NCBI RefSeq assembly: GCF_022701295.1
Contig: NZ_CP033204.1
Coordinates: 2,108,001 to 2,172,000, forward strand
DNA length: 64,000 bases
DNA from: Sphingopyxis sp. YF1
Lineage (GTDB): Bacteria > Pseudomonadota > Alphaproteobacteria > Sphingomonadales > Sphingomonadaceae
Direction of reading: 5' to 3'
Both the position numbers and the translations under genes were made by a program. Positions within the stretch are counted from its first letter, which is position 1; every line of letters begins with the position of its first letter. Below the pieces are notes generated by a model. The model was given only the letters and a program-made list of their open reading frames with translations. It was not told where the DNA came from and made no database searches. Of this stretch, positions 1 through 7,626 are shown one piece after another.

Positions 1-143
1 CGGCTCCACACGTCGCCGAAGGCGTAGCGGATGATCAGGTCGTAAAGATCCTCGTCGAGGCCCGATGGGCGGCTGACGGGGCCGGCGATACGCTTGCGCA
101 TCGCCATGCCGCGCTCGAACGCGGCGTCGCGGGTTTCCTGCAT
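1..143 (-). CDS. carboxymuconolactone decarboxylase family protein, N-terminal fragment
   Basis: Only the first 47 codons are inside the window; the gene runs off the left edge. The visible protein starts MQETRDAAFERGMAMRKRIA and continues with a segment ending YAFGDVWS. A short helical leader followed by a Y-(C/A)-(W/F)-G-(E/D)-V-W block is what the start of carboxymuconolactone decarboxylase (AhpD-like) proteins looks like; the catalytic Cys-x-x-Cys or His region would lie outside. It is 43 bases downstream of the VOC gene on the same strand and probably shares its transcript, which suggests a ring-cleavage or aromatic catabolic role. Family assignment is by pattern only. Confidence 0.6.
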   Translation of the reverse strand, partial: MQETRDAAFERGMAMRKRIAGPVSRPSGLDEDLYDLIIRYAFGDVWS

Positions 144-186
144 TGAAACGCTCCCAATTCTCCGGTCAGGTGTCGCGGCGGGGCCG

Positions 187-1104
187 TCAGTCGCGGAAGT
201 GATCCGGCATGTCGCCGCCCCACTGCATCCCGATTTCGGGGCTGCGCTGATGGTATCCGGTCGGATATTCGTCGTTGAGCAGGTCGCTGTCGGTCACATG
301 CTCGACGCGGAAGTCGGACGGATCGTACCAATAGTCCGACAGCGCGCCGCCGACGGCATGGCGCAGCACGCCCCACGCCGGGCGATAGCCCTTGTCGGCG
401 AGATACTGATGCCCGATGTGGACGGCGTCGACGTCGATGGTCTGGAAACAGCTGTGCTGCGCGGTGTTCGCGGGACCCTGGAACACCGCGACATTGTGGT
501 GGTCGACATATTCGGCACCGCGCGGAAAGCGGATGAAGGCGCCCGCGCGGGTCTCGCCGGTCATGATGACGTCGGACAGATAGGCCCCCAGATTGTCGAC
601 ATACCAGTCCATCAGGCGGCCCGGATCGGGGGTGTTCTGGACGACGTGCGCGAGGTTCAGCACCGGCGCGGGACCGCGCTTGAAAATCGGGAAGCGGCCG
701 CGGCGCTGGACGAGGTTGCCGGTGTTGAGCGGCACCGCCTCGCGCGGGAGCGGGATCGGGTCGAGCTGCCGAAGCCCGTGGACCAGCTCGATTTCATTGC
801 CGTCGGCGTCGCGGACCGTGATCTGCTCGCCGCCCCACGGCGTGGTGCCGTCAACGATCGGGGTGCCGAAGCGTGTCGCCAGCGCTTCGAGCGCTTCGCG
901 GCTTTCGACTTCGTAGCCGATGCTGCCGAAGCGGCGCGGCCCGCGTTCGGCGACATAGATGAAGGGGCGGCTTTCATAGCCGCGGAAATAGACGCGCGCC
1001 TCGTCCTCGTGCGACACGAACAGGCCGAAATCCTCGAAGAAGCGCTTGATGGCTTCCATGTCGCCTTCATGGTGGAATTTCACATGATTAATCGTGCGAA
1101 TCAT
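187..1104 (-). CDS. two-domain VOC family protein, probable extradiol dioxygenase-like enzyme
   Basis: 305 aa, made of two vicinal-oxygen-chelate modules. The first begins at MIRTINHVKF; the second begins near residue 150 (LNLAHVVQNTPD). The second module offers a 2-His-1-carboxylate set as in extradiol dioxygenases: His in AHVV, His in QHSCF and Glu in FRVEHV. This suggests a metal-dependent ring-cleaving enzyme, though the substrate cannot be read. The start is set by a strong GAGAGGAG ribosome site just upstream; the open frame extends further but without a better site. It lies upstream of the decarboxylase-like gene and divergent from the LacI regulator, a layout expected for a regulated catabolic operon. 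A glyoxalase-fold protein without dioxygenase activity is the alternative. Confidence 0.72.
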   Translation of the reverse strand: MIRTINHVKFHHEGDMEAIKRFFEDFGLFVSHEDEARVYFRGYESRPFIYVAERGPRRFGSIGYEVESREALEALATRFGTPIVDGTTPWGGEQITVRDADGNEIELVHGLRQLDPIPLPREAVPLNTGNLVQRRGRFPIFKRGPAPVLNLAHVVQNTPDPGRLMDWYVDNLGAYLSDVIMTGETRAGAFIRFPRGAEYVDHHNVAVFQGPANTAQHSCFQTIDVDAVHIGHQYLADKGYRPAWGVLRHAVGGALSDYWYDPSDFRVEHVTDSDLLNDEYPTGYHQRSPEIGMQWGGDMPDHFRD

Positions 1105-1314
1105 CTCGCGCTCCTCTCGCCTCATTTGCGCCATCGATAGCATAAACAGAGCATATGGCAACCATACGATCGGATCGCGGAGTTGCGCGCCCGTCGCCCG
1201 ATGACCTATGAAGGCGCGCTGCAAGGATGCGGCGGCGATCCGCCGGGCCGGCGAGCGCCCCGCAACCGGGGGCTCCAGCGCGGCCGGATCGCCGGGGGAC
1301 AAGGATGGCCAATC

Positions 1315-2328
1315 ATGGTGACGACCAAAGATATTGCGATAAAGCTAGGTTTTTCAGTGTCTACCATCGGACGTGCGCTGTCCGGTGACCCGCGTATCAG
1401 CGAAAAGACCAAGCAGGCCGTTCGCAAGGCGGCCGAGGAACTCGGCTATGTCGGGAACCTCCCGGCGCGCATGATGCGCGGCGGATCGAGCAATCTGATC
1501 GGCCTGATCCTGCCCGACATCCAGAATGATTTCTTCGCCTCGATCGCCCAGGCGCTGTCCGAAAGCTGCGATCGCGAAGGCTATCGGATTGTGCTATCGA
1601 TAACAGGTGACGACCCCGAAACCGAGATGCGCCACATCCGCGATTTCGTCGGCGCGCGGGTCGCGGGGATCATATTGGTGCCGAGCGCGGGGCTGAAGCG
1701 CGAGGGCGTCGCGCTGCTTCGCCAGGTGCCGCACGTGCAGTTGCTGCGCTACGCCAGCGGCCCCGACGACCTCTGGTTCGGGATCGACGACAATGACGCG
1801 ATGGAGCGCGCCGCGAGCCATCTGCTCGACCTCGGGCATCGCCGGATCGCCTATGTCGCCGCGTCGGAGCGGCTGTCGACCGGCCGCCGCCGGCTCGAGG
1901 GCGTGCACGAAGCCTATCGCAAGCGCGACATCGCACCGGAGGCGCTCACCGTCTGTCTGGGCACGCCGACCGCGACCTGGGGCGAGCGCGCGGTCAACGA
2001 GGTGCTCGCGATGCCCGAACGGCCGACCGCGATCCTTTCGGGGTCGGCGCATGTCACGATGGGGATCATCGCCGCGCTGCGCCGGGCGCGCGTCGACATT
2101 CCCGACCAGATGTCGGTGATCGGTTTCGGCGACCCCAATTGGAGCGAATGGTGGCAGCCGCCGATCACGGTGATCCGCCCGCCGATCCAGTCGCTCGCGA
2201 CCAATTGCGCGCTGTGGTTCATGGACCGGCTGCGCACCCCCGGGGACCAGCTGGTCGCCTCCTACCACGCGATCAGCTCGTCCGAGCTGGTGCTGCGCAG
2301 TTCGACCGGCCGGCCCGCAGGCGATTGA
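1315..2328 (+). CDS. LacI family transcriptional regulator
   Basis: 337 aa. Residues 3-30 form the LacI helix-turn-helix (TTKDIAIKLGFSVSTIGRAL) followed by the hinge helix (LPARMM). From about residue 57 the periplasmic-binding-protein-like effector domain starts (NLIGLILPDIQNDFF) and continues to the end. The start was placed at MVTTKD because it fits the family N-terminus and has a GGGGGACAAGG ribosome site; an upstream in-frame extension has no homology-like features. It is divergent from the VOC/decarboxylase operon across about 210 bases, so it most likely controls that operon and itself in response to a small molecule. The effector is unknown. Confidence 0.9.
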   Translation: MVTTKDIAIKLGFSVSTIGRALSGDPRISEKTKQAVRKAAEELGYVGNLPARMMRGGSSNLIGLILPDIQNDFFASIAQALSESCDREGYRIVLSITGDDPETEMRHIRDFVGARVAGIILVPSAGLKREGVALLRQVPHVQLLRYASGPDDLWFGIDDNDAMERAASHLLDLGHRRIAYVAASERLSTGRRRLEGVHEAYRKRDIAPEALTVCLGTPTATWGERAVNEVLAMPERPTAILSGSAHVTMGIIAALRRARVDIPDQMSVIGFGDPNWSEWWQPPITVIRPPIQSLATNCALWFMDRLRTPGDQLVASYHAISSSELVLRSSTGRPAGD

Positions 2329-2338
2329 GCGGCCGCGA

Positions 2339-2932
2339 TCAGGCGATCCGGTTGAAGCGCTCGAAGTCGGGGCGCGGGCTGCGCTCGAAAATGCTCGCGG
2401 GATCGCCATAGCCGAGCGTCGCGATGAAATTGCTCTTCACGCCGGGCTGGTCGGCGAAGAAGGCGGCATCGACGGCGTCGTGATCGAACCCCGACATCGG
2501 CCCGGTGTCGAGCCCCAGCGCGCGCGCGGCGAGGATGAAATAACCGCCCTGCAGGCTCGAGTTGCGAAAGGCGGTCGTCCGCGCGAGTTCGTCGTTGCCG
2601 GCAAACCAGCTGCGCGCGTCGGCGTGCGGCAGGAGTTCGGGAAGAAGCTCGTAGAAGGCGTGGTCCATCCCGATGATCGCGGTCACCGGTGCGCTGCGCA
2701 CCTTGGCGGCATTGCCCGGCGACACGAGCCCGGCGAGCCGGTCGCGCGCCGCGTCGGTTACGCACCAGATGATCCGCGCCGGCAGGCTGTTGGCGCTGGT
2801 CGGGCCGAATTTCATCAGGTCCCAGATGGCGCGAAGCTGCGCCGGCGAAACGGGCTTGTCGAGATAGCCGTTGTACGAACGCGCGGTGCGGAACAACTGG
2901 TCGAGAATGGCGTCGGGAAGCGTATCGCTCAC
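2339..2932 (-). CDS. RutE-like nitroreductase family protein (putative malonic semialdehyde reductase)
   Basis: 197 aa, close to the usual length of RutE (about 196 aa). The FMN-binding start of the nitroreductase fold is visible as FRTARSYNGYLDKPV and GPTSANSLPARI, and the C-terminal half has the NSSLQGGYFILAARALGL helix typical of the family. RutE reduces malonic semialdehyde to 3-hydroxypropionate in pyrimidine ring breakdown, but no other rut genes are here, so the substrate is open. The start is a GTG preceded by GCAGGAG; the longer upstream frame lacks a ribosome site. It converges on the LacI gene with a 10-base gap. Confidence 0.8.
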   Translation of the reverse strand: MSDTLPDAILDQLFRTARSYNGYLDKPVSPAQLRAIWDLMKFGPTSANSLPARIIWCVTDAARDRLAGLVSPGNAAKVRSAPVTAIIGMDHAFYELLPELLPHADARSWFAGNDELARTTAFRNSSLQGGYFILAARALGLDTGPMSGFDHDAVDAAFFADQPGVKSNFIATLGYGDPASIFERSPRPDFERFNRIA

Positions 2933-3242
2933 GATCTGGTCTCCTGCAGAAAAACGGAAGGCGGTGTTGTGCGAGGTCCGGTGGCGCATGACGCCGGTCC
3001 CGTCCCCTTCCCAATATTCGACAACCGGACGCGGCCTTTGGAGCGATCCTCCGCCCTGGGCAAGCCCGTTGTCTCGAAACAGACCAGCAATGACATGCAC
3101 GCGCTCGCGGAAAATCGAAGCGAATGGGTCGCATCCACGACCATTTCGGCAACCGTGCCGCGCCTCCGCAAATTGACGGGATCAGGGGCCTTCGCCGCTC
3201 CACACCTGCTCGATTGCGGAACGGCGCGGCTGATCCTTGCTG
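2933..3242. other. intergenic region without a supported gene
   Basis: About 310 bases between the nitroreductase start and the end of the exporter gene, both on the minus strand. Open frames here have no ribosome site or recognisable product. It should hold the nitroreductase promoter; no clear operator or terminator was seen. Confidence 0.5.
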
Positions 3243-4097
3243 TCAAAGCGGCCTTTGCCGGAACACGATGACTAGTCCGACCACGACGAGCGCGAGCCCG
3301 CCCAGCGCGCGCATCGGCATCGGGTTTCCGAGCAGCAGCCAATCCATGGCCGCGGTCACCCCGGGGACGAGGTAAAAGAGGCTGGTGACATTGACCAGAT
3401 TGCCGCGCGCGATCAGCCTGTAGAGCAGGAAGGTCGCCCCGACCGAGATGACCAGCCCGAGCCAGAGGACGGGCAACAGGAAACCCGGATCCCACGAAAC
3501 ATGCAGCGGCCCGAACGGCGCGACCGCCCCGGCGAAGGCGAGTCCGGCGCCATATTGCAACGGCAGCACCGCCCACGGCGCCTGCGTTTCGCGCTTCTGG
3601 ACGATCGACCCTGCCGTGATCCCGAGCAGCGAAAGGCCGGCGAACAGGAGCCCCAGCGCGTCAAAGCTTGCCGCCGCCAGCCCGTCGAAGACGACGAGCG
3701 TCAGCCCGCCGAGCGCGCAGGCCAGCCCGAACAGGCGTGGAGCCGTGGCGCGCCGTTCGGTCAGGAAGACGGTCAGGATCGGCTGCACGCCGAGTAAGGT
3801 GGCAAGCGCCCCCGGAGTCATCCCGTTGTCGAGCGCGAGAAGATAGCAAGCCGAATAGACCCCCGCGATCAGCAGGCCGACGAGCACGACACGCGGCCGC
3901 GATCCGCGCGCGGGCAGCAGCGTGCCGCGCCAGATCGCATATGCGACGAGAATGGCGAGGGCGACGCCATAGCGCGCGATGAGCAACGCGAACGGCGAGC
4001 CGTGCTCGAGACCGATCTTGGAAACGATCGCGCCGCTGCTCCACAGCAGCACGAAAACACCCGTCGGCACGAACGCCGACAAATAACGGTTTGTCAT
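3243..4097 (-). CDS. EamA/DMT family transporter
   Basis: 284 aa with about ten hydrophobic segments arranged as two repeats of five, the normal DMT (drug/metabolite transporter) plan. Family features include the first segment TGVFVLLWSSGAIVSKIGL and the end of repeat one, LGGLTLVVFDGL, mirrored at the C-terminus by LGGLALVVVGLVIVF. Such inner-membrane proteins usually export amino acids or other small metabolites, but the substrate cannot be told from sequence. It stands alone between an empty 310-base region and a divergent thioesterase gene. Confidence 0.85.
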   Translation of the reverse strand: MTNRYLSAFVPTGVFVLLWSSGAIVSKIGLEHGSPFALLIARYGVALAILVAYAIWRGTLLPARGSRPRVVLVGLLIAGVYSACYLLALDNGMTPGALATLLGVQPILTVFLTERRATAPRLFGLACALGGLTLVVFDGLAAASFDALGLLFAGLSLLGITAGSIVQKRETQAPWAVLPLQYGAGLAFAGAVAPFGPLHVSWDPGFLLPVLWLGLVISVGATFLLYRLIARGNLVNVTSLFYLVPGVTAAMDWLLLGNPMPMRALGGLALVVVGLVIVFRQRPL

Positions 4098-4416
4098 TGG
4101 AAATCACCTGAAACAATCTTGTCCCGCGGCGAAGCGCGGGCGTTCAGCCGGCCGGATCAGCCAGCGGCGGTCAAGGCGAACGGTGGCGGCGGCGCCCGGC
4201 GCGCACGGTTCCGATCGTCGCGTCAGGCAGCGCGACGGGAGGGGCCACCGACACGGGATATTCGGCCATGTCGTGCAAAAGGGCGGCGCTGGCGACCATG
4301 CCGCACGGTTACCAAGTCGCCGAGACCGATACAATCCCCGTCTGCGTTCCGCGGGCCCCGACGCGCATGGCAAGGCATGCATTGCCACCCGGGCACGATG
4401 CTGCCAACGATGCCCG
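4098..4416. other. divergent intergenic region
   Basis: About 320 bases between the exporter (minus) and the thioesterase (plus); it must hold both promoters. A 42-codon minus frame at 4171-4299 has coding-like third-position GC but no ribosome site, and was not called. No inverted repeat strong enough to name an operator was seen. Confidence 0.4.
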
Positions 4417-4875
4417 ATGACGAACGAACAGGCTGCTGAACAGGCTCGCGTCGAAGCGCGAATTCGCGGAAGCTTTGCAAAACAGGGGCTGATGGCGACG
4501 CTTGGCGCCGTTCTGGGCGACATCGCACCGGGCGCCGTGGAGATCATCCTCCCCGCATCGTCCGCGGTCTCGCAGCAGCACGGCTTCGTTCATGCCGGCG
4601 CGGTCAGCGCCATCGCGGATACCGCGGCCGGTTATGCGGCGCTGAGCCTCATGCCCGCCGGGCACGGCGTCCTGACCACCGAATTCAAGATCAACCTGGT
4701 CGCGCCGGCAGTCGGCGACCGGATCATTGCGCGCGGGCGCGTCGTCAAGGCGGGCCGGACCCTGACGCTGGCGGTCGCCGAAGTCTTCGCCGATCGCGGC
4801 GCGAACCAAAAGCTCGTCGCATTCCTGACCGCGACGATGATGAGCATGCAGGAACGCGGCGATATCGTCGACTGA
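4417..4875 (+). CDS. PaaI-like hot-dog fold thioesterase
   Basis: 152 aa, the usual size of PaaI/YbgC-type hot-dog proteins. The central helix with the catalytic surroundings is visible as HGFVHAGAVSAIADTAAGYA, with Asp in IADTA as candidate base, followed by the strand TTEFKINLVAPAVGD. These enzymes hydrolyse acyl-CoA thioesters, often of phenylacetate-type or dead-end CoA esters. The start ATG 4417 was chosen because the preceding in-frame 78 codons look non-coding. No operon partner is present, so the substrate is unknown. Confidence 0.8.
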   Translation: MTNEQAAEQARVEARIRGSFAKQGLMATLGAVLGDIAPGAVEIILPASSAVSQQHGFVHAGAVSAIADTAAGYAALSLMPAGHGVLTTEFKINLVAPAVGDRIIARGRVVKAGRTLTLAVAEVFADRGANQKLVAFLTATMMSMQERGDIVD

Positions 4876-4979
4876 CGCGCCGACATCGCGGATCGCGGCG
4901 CGGCCCCGACCTCGCGGCTCGTTCGGAAGATCGCAACCTTTGCCCATTGGCGAGGCGCGGCCCGGCGAATGCCGGGAAC

Positions 4980-5336
4980 TCAGACCGGCGAGTGCTGGTG
5001 AAATGCCAGCTTCCAGCCCGCCGCGCGTCGCACATAGGCCGAACTGACCAGCGCGGCATAGGGCTCGCCGTCGGCGCGCGTCACCTCCGCCCGGTAACTG
5101 ATGACCGCGAAGTCGCCGCCATCGTGCAGCAGGTGCCGGTCGCGCATCGTCAGGTCGCGCCACCGGTTCGCGCTGGTCGCCGTCGCCGCAACCGCTTCGC
5201 GCGAATGCACGCCGTGCATTTCCCCCGCCTGCGGAAAAGCGAGCAGGCAGCGCTCGTCGACATGCGCCAGAAAATAGGCCTCGCCTTCGAGCCAGAACCC
5301 CTGCTCGATCCCGAACAGCGCCGCCTCGATCGTCAT
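4980..5336 (-). CDS. NTF2-like (SnoaL/DUF4440-type) small protein
   Basis: 118 aa. The pattern of an N-terminal helix pair (LFGIEQGFWLEG), a middle RDRHLLHDGGDFAVISYRAE and a final strand GWKLAFHQHSPV is characteristic of the cone-shaped NTF2-like fold used by polyketide cyclases, ketosteroid isomerases and many small proteins of unknown role. AAAGGAG precedes the chosen ATG. It is 32 bases upstream of the next gene on the same strand, so they may share a transcript. Enzymatic activity cannot be inferred. Confidence 0.75.
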   Translation of the reverse strand: MTIEAALFGIEQGFWLEGEAYFLAHVDERCLLAFPQAGEMHGVHSREAVAATATSANRWRDLTMRDRHLLHDGGDFAVISYRAEVTRADGEPYAALVSSAYVRRAAGWKLAFHQHSPV

Positions 5337-5368
5337 TGTCTCGCTCCTTTCGGTCGCCCGGGCCGCGA

Positions 5369-5917
5369 TCAACCGCCCTTCTTGCGCGCCCGCGCCGCTT
5401 TGACGCCCTCGACGAACTGCTTTTCATTGACCTTCACCGCCGGCCCCTTGTCCGACAGGAAGAAGGCCGCCCGCGGCATGGTGACATTGCCCTCGCGCGT
5501 CGTCAGCACGGCGCCCTGCGGCGCTATCGCGGTGATCTTGCCCAGCACCGCGGCGCCATCGGCGCTGCGGACTTCGGCGCCCGGCTTCAGCGCCCCGTCG
5601 ACCGCCGCCGCGTCGGCCTCGGCCTGTTTCAGCACTGCGACGATCTTGGCCTTGGGCGCCTTGAGCGCGGGTCCCTTGGCGCCCTTCACAAAGGCGTTTC
5701 TGGGGACGACCAGCCCGTTACCGTCGATCGACACCGCGATCTTGTCGCCCGACACCTTGACGATCCGGCCGACCTCCTCACCATTCTGGTCATAAACCCT
5801 GGCACCGGTGCCGAGCGAACTGGTCGGCGCGGCTCCCTGTGCCAGCGCGGCGGGGCCGGCCAGCAGCGCCGCGGCGGCGAGGCATAGCGCGGAGACCGCG
5901 CCAATGGGCTTGAACAT
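5369..5917 (-). CDS. secreted protein made of two internal repeats, unknown function
   Basis: 182 aa. Residues 1-26 form a signal peptide ending ALAQGA. The mature part contains two copies of a roughly 55-residue unit: the first has GARVYDQNGEEVGRIVKV ... VVPRNAFV ... KGPALK, the second GAEVRSADGAAVLGKITAI ... TMPRAAFF ... KGPAVK. The short beta-rich unit with G-x-V-x(5)-G-x-x-x-G-x-I resembles PRC-barrel-like strands, but the match is weak. A clear AGGAG site precedes the ATG. Likely a periplasmic or envelope protein; function unknown. Confidence 0.75.
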   Translation of the reverse strand: MFKPIGAVSALCLAAAALLAGPAALAQGAAPTSSLGTGARVYDQNGEEVGRIVKVSGDKIAVSIDGNGLVVPRNAFVKGAKGPALKAPKAKIVAVLKQAEADAAAVDGALKPGAEVRSADGAAVLGKITAIAPQGAVLTTREGNVTMPRAAFFLSDKGPAVKVNEKQFVEGVKAARARKKGG

Positions 5918-6485
5918 GGAACGCTCCTGTCGAACGGCAAGGGCCGTCCGTGTCGCATTTCGCGGCCCAGCCCCCAAATGCCCTGCTGTCGGGGCGTGCA
6001 GCGGATGCGCCGAACCGACGGCCGCGCCCGACCGAACGCTCAAGCGCGCGCCGCTTTCGGCGCATGCAGCATCGCGAGCAGCGCATGACCGGCAGCGCGC
6101 CGCGGCATCGACGCCCCGCCTCATTCCCGCACCTTGGCGCTTTACCTCAATCTGGGTTGAGCTTTTATGGAGAGGCTCCACGATTCGCGAACGGAGCATT
6201 TCCTTGCATATCGACAATCGGAAAACGGCTTTTCCCGCCGCAAAACCTGCCGCGCCCTCGCGGTCTCTCCCGCGTGTCCGCCCTGCCCGCGCAAGGAGAA
6301 ACACGCGCCCGAGGACAGGGCCCGACGACGTGGCGACACCGACACCCGACCGTCGGGAGTGAAATCTCCGCCGCGACCGGGGCGATCTGGCGGCATGCGT
6401 CCGCCCGCCTCCCGCGACCCCGCCGCCACCTGCGGCAATCCTGTGCAACGAACCGGCCCAGCGTCGGCATTCATGAGGTCCTCCC
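5918..6485. other. 568-base regulatory region upstream of the RND efflux operon
   Basis: No gene is supported here; all open frames lack ribosome sites and family features. The stretch carries the SoxR-like operator-promoter at 6141-6171. The roughly 300-base leader between that promoter and the GTG start of the adaptor is unusually long and shows nothing recognisable. Confidence 0.6.
6141..6171 (+). promoter_or_regulatory. SoxR-like (MerR family) operator inside a 19-bp-spacer promoter
   Basis: The half sites CCTCAA (6145-6150) and TTGAGC (6157-6162) flank six bases and form an 18-base dyad. A -35-like TTTACC and a -10-like TATGGA sit 19 bases apart around it. This over-long spacer with the dyad in between is the hallmark of promoters activated by MerR-family proteins, and the left half (CGCTTTACCTCAA) is the same as I recall for the E. 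coli soxS promoter. It points towards the RND operon. The -10 is poor and the second half site has one change from the consensus; no soxR gene is in the window. Confidence 0.55.
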
Positions 6486-7625
6486 GTGTCTCCTGCCCAA
6501 ACCCCCGCCGAACCCACGCGATCCCGCCCGCCGCGCGGACGCCCGATATTCTTTGCGGCGATCGCGCTGCTCCTGCTCGCGGGCAGCCTCTACGCCTGGC
6601 GGTCGGCCCGAACCGCCGAGAATGCGGTGGGCCCGATGCCGCCGGTGCCGGTCTCTACGATCGTGGTGACGCCGACCGACGTCGCCGCCGCGCTCGAAGC
6701 CGTGGGCTCGCTCCGCGCCGTTCGCGAAGTGGTGCTCGCCCCCGAAGTTGCGGGGCGCGTGACCGCGATCCGCTTCGTGGCAGGCGCCCGCGTCGGCGCA
6801 GGCGAATTGCTCGTGCAGCTGTTCGACGCGCCCGAGCGGGCCGACCGCGCCGCAGCGCAGGCGAAGGCCGATTTCGCGGGCTTGCAGCTCGCACGTTCGC
6901 ACGAGCTCGCGCCATCGGGTGCCGAACCGCGCGAACTTCTCGATCAGCGGCGCGCCGAGCATGCGCAGGCGCATGCCGCAGTCCGGCAGATCGATGCCCG
7001 CCTCTTCCAGAAACAGCTTCGCGCGCCCTTCGCCGGCACGCTGGGTGTCCGGCAGGTCAACCCGGGGCAATATCTCAATCCGGGCGACCCGGTGGCGACG
7101 CTGACCGCACTCGACAGCCTCTATGTCGATTTCGCCGTGCCGCAGCAGGACTTTTCGCGGCTGCAGCCGGGCGCCGTGGTCGACATCCTCTCCGACGCCT
7201 GGCCCGACCGGCGCTTCACCGCCCGCGTCACCGCGATCGAGCCGCAGGTCGGCAAGGAGACGCGCAATGTCATGGTTCAGGCGACGCTGCCCAACCCGGG
7301 CCTCGCGCTGCGGCCCGGCATGTATGTCACCGCGCGGCTCGCGCTGCCGCCGATCGCCGGCGCGCTCGTCGTCCCCGCGACCGCGATCCAGACATCGGCA
7401 TCGGGCGACAGCGTGATGCGCGTGAAGATGGGCAAGGACCGCCGCGGCGGCACCGCCGAGGTGGTGCCGGTCACCACCGGCCGCCGCTTCGGCGACCGGG
7501 TGGTCGTGACCAGCGGGCTCCGGTCCGGCGATATCGTCGTGACCAACGGCCAGCTCCGCGTCCAGCCCGGCGCTCCGGTCACGCTGGCACCCGCGCGCCC
7601 GGCGCCGGCCAAGGGGGGGCGCTGA
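6486..7625 (+). CDS. RND efflux periplasmic adaptor (membrane fusion protein)
   Basis: 379 aa. One N-terminal membrane anchor (about residues 21-37), then the barrel-sandwich and coiled-coil region: EVAGRVTAIRFVAGARVGAG is the lipoyl-like half and LRAPFAGTLGVRQVNPGQYL the returning half, followed by beta-barrel and membrane-proximal domains (LRPGMYVTARLAL, LVVPATAIQ). The coiled coil is short, as in MexH-type adaptors. The start is GTG with GAGG upstream. It is the first gene of a three-gene pump operon, ending one base before the pump gene. Function: links the inner-membrane pump to the outer-membrane channel. Confidence 0.93.
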   Translation: MSPAQTPAEPTRSRPPRGRPIFFAAIALLLLAGSLYAWRSARTAENAVGPMPPVPVSTIVVTPTDVAAALEAVGSLRAVREVVLAPEVAGRVTAIRFVAGARVGAGELLVQLFDAPERADRAAAQAKADFAGLQLARSHELAPSGAEPRELLDQRRAEHAQAHAAVRQIDARLFQKQLRAPFAGTLGVRQVNPGQYLNPGDPVATLTALDSLYVDFAVPQQDFSRLQPGAVVDILSDAWPDRRFTARVTAIEPQVGKETRNVMVQATLPNPGLALRPGMYVTARLALPPIAGALVVPATAIQTSASGDSVMRVKMGKDRRGGTAEVVPVTTGRRFGDRVVVTSGLRSGDIVVTNGQLRVQPGAPVTLAPARPAPAKGGR

Positions 7626-7626
7626 G

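Noticed and set aside
4171..4299. 42-codon minus-strand frame starting MVASAALLHD
   Set aside because: Codon use is coding-like but there is no ribosome site, no known match and it is very short.
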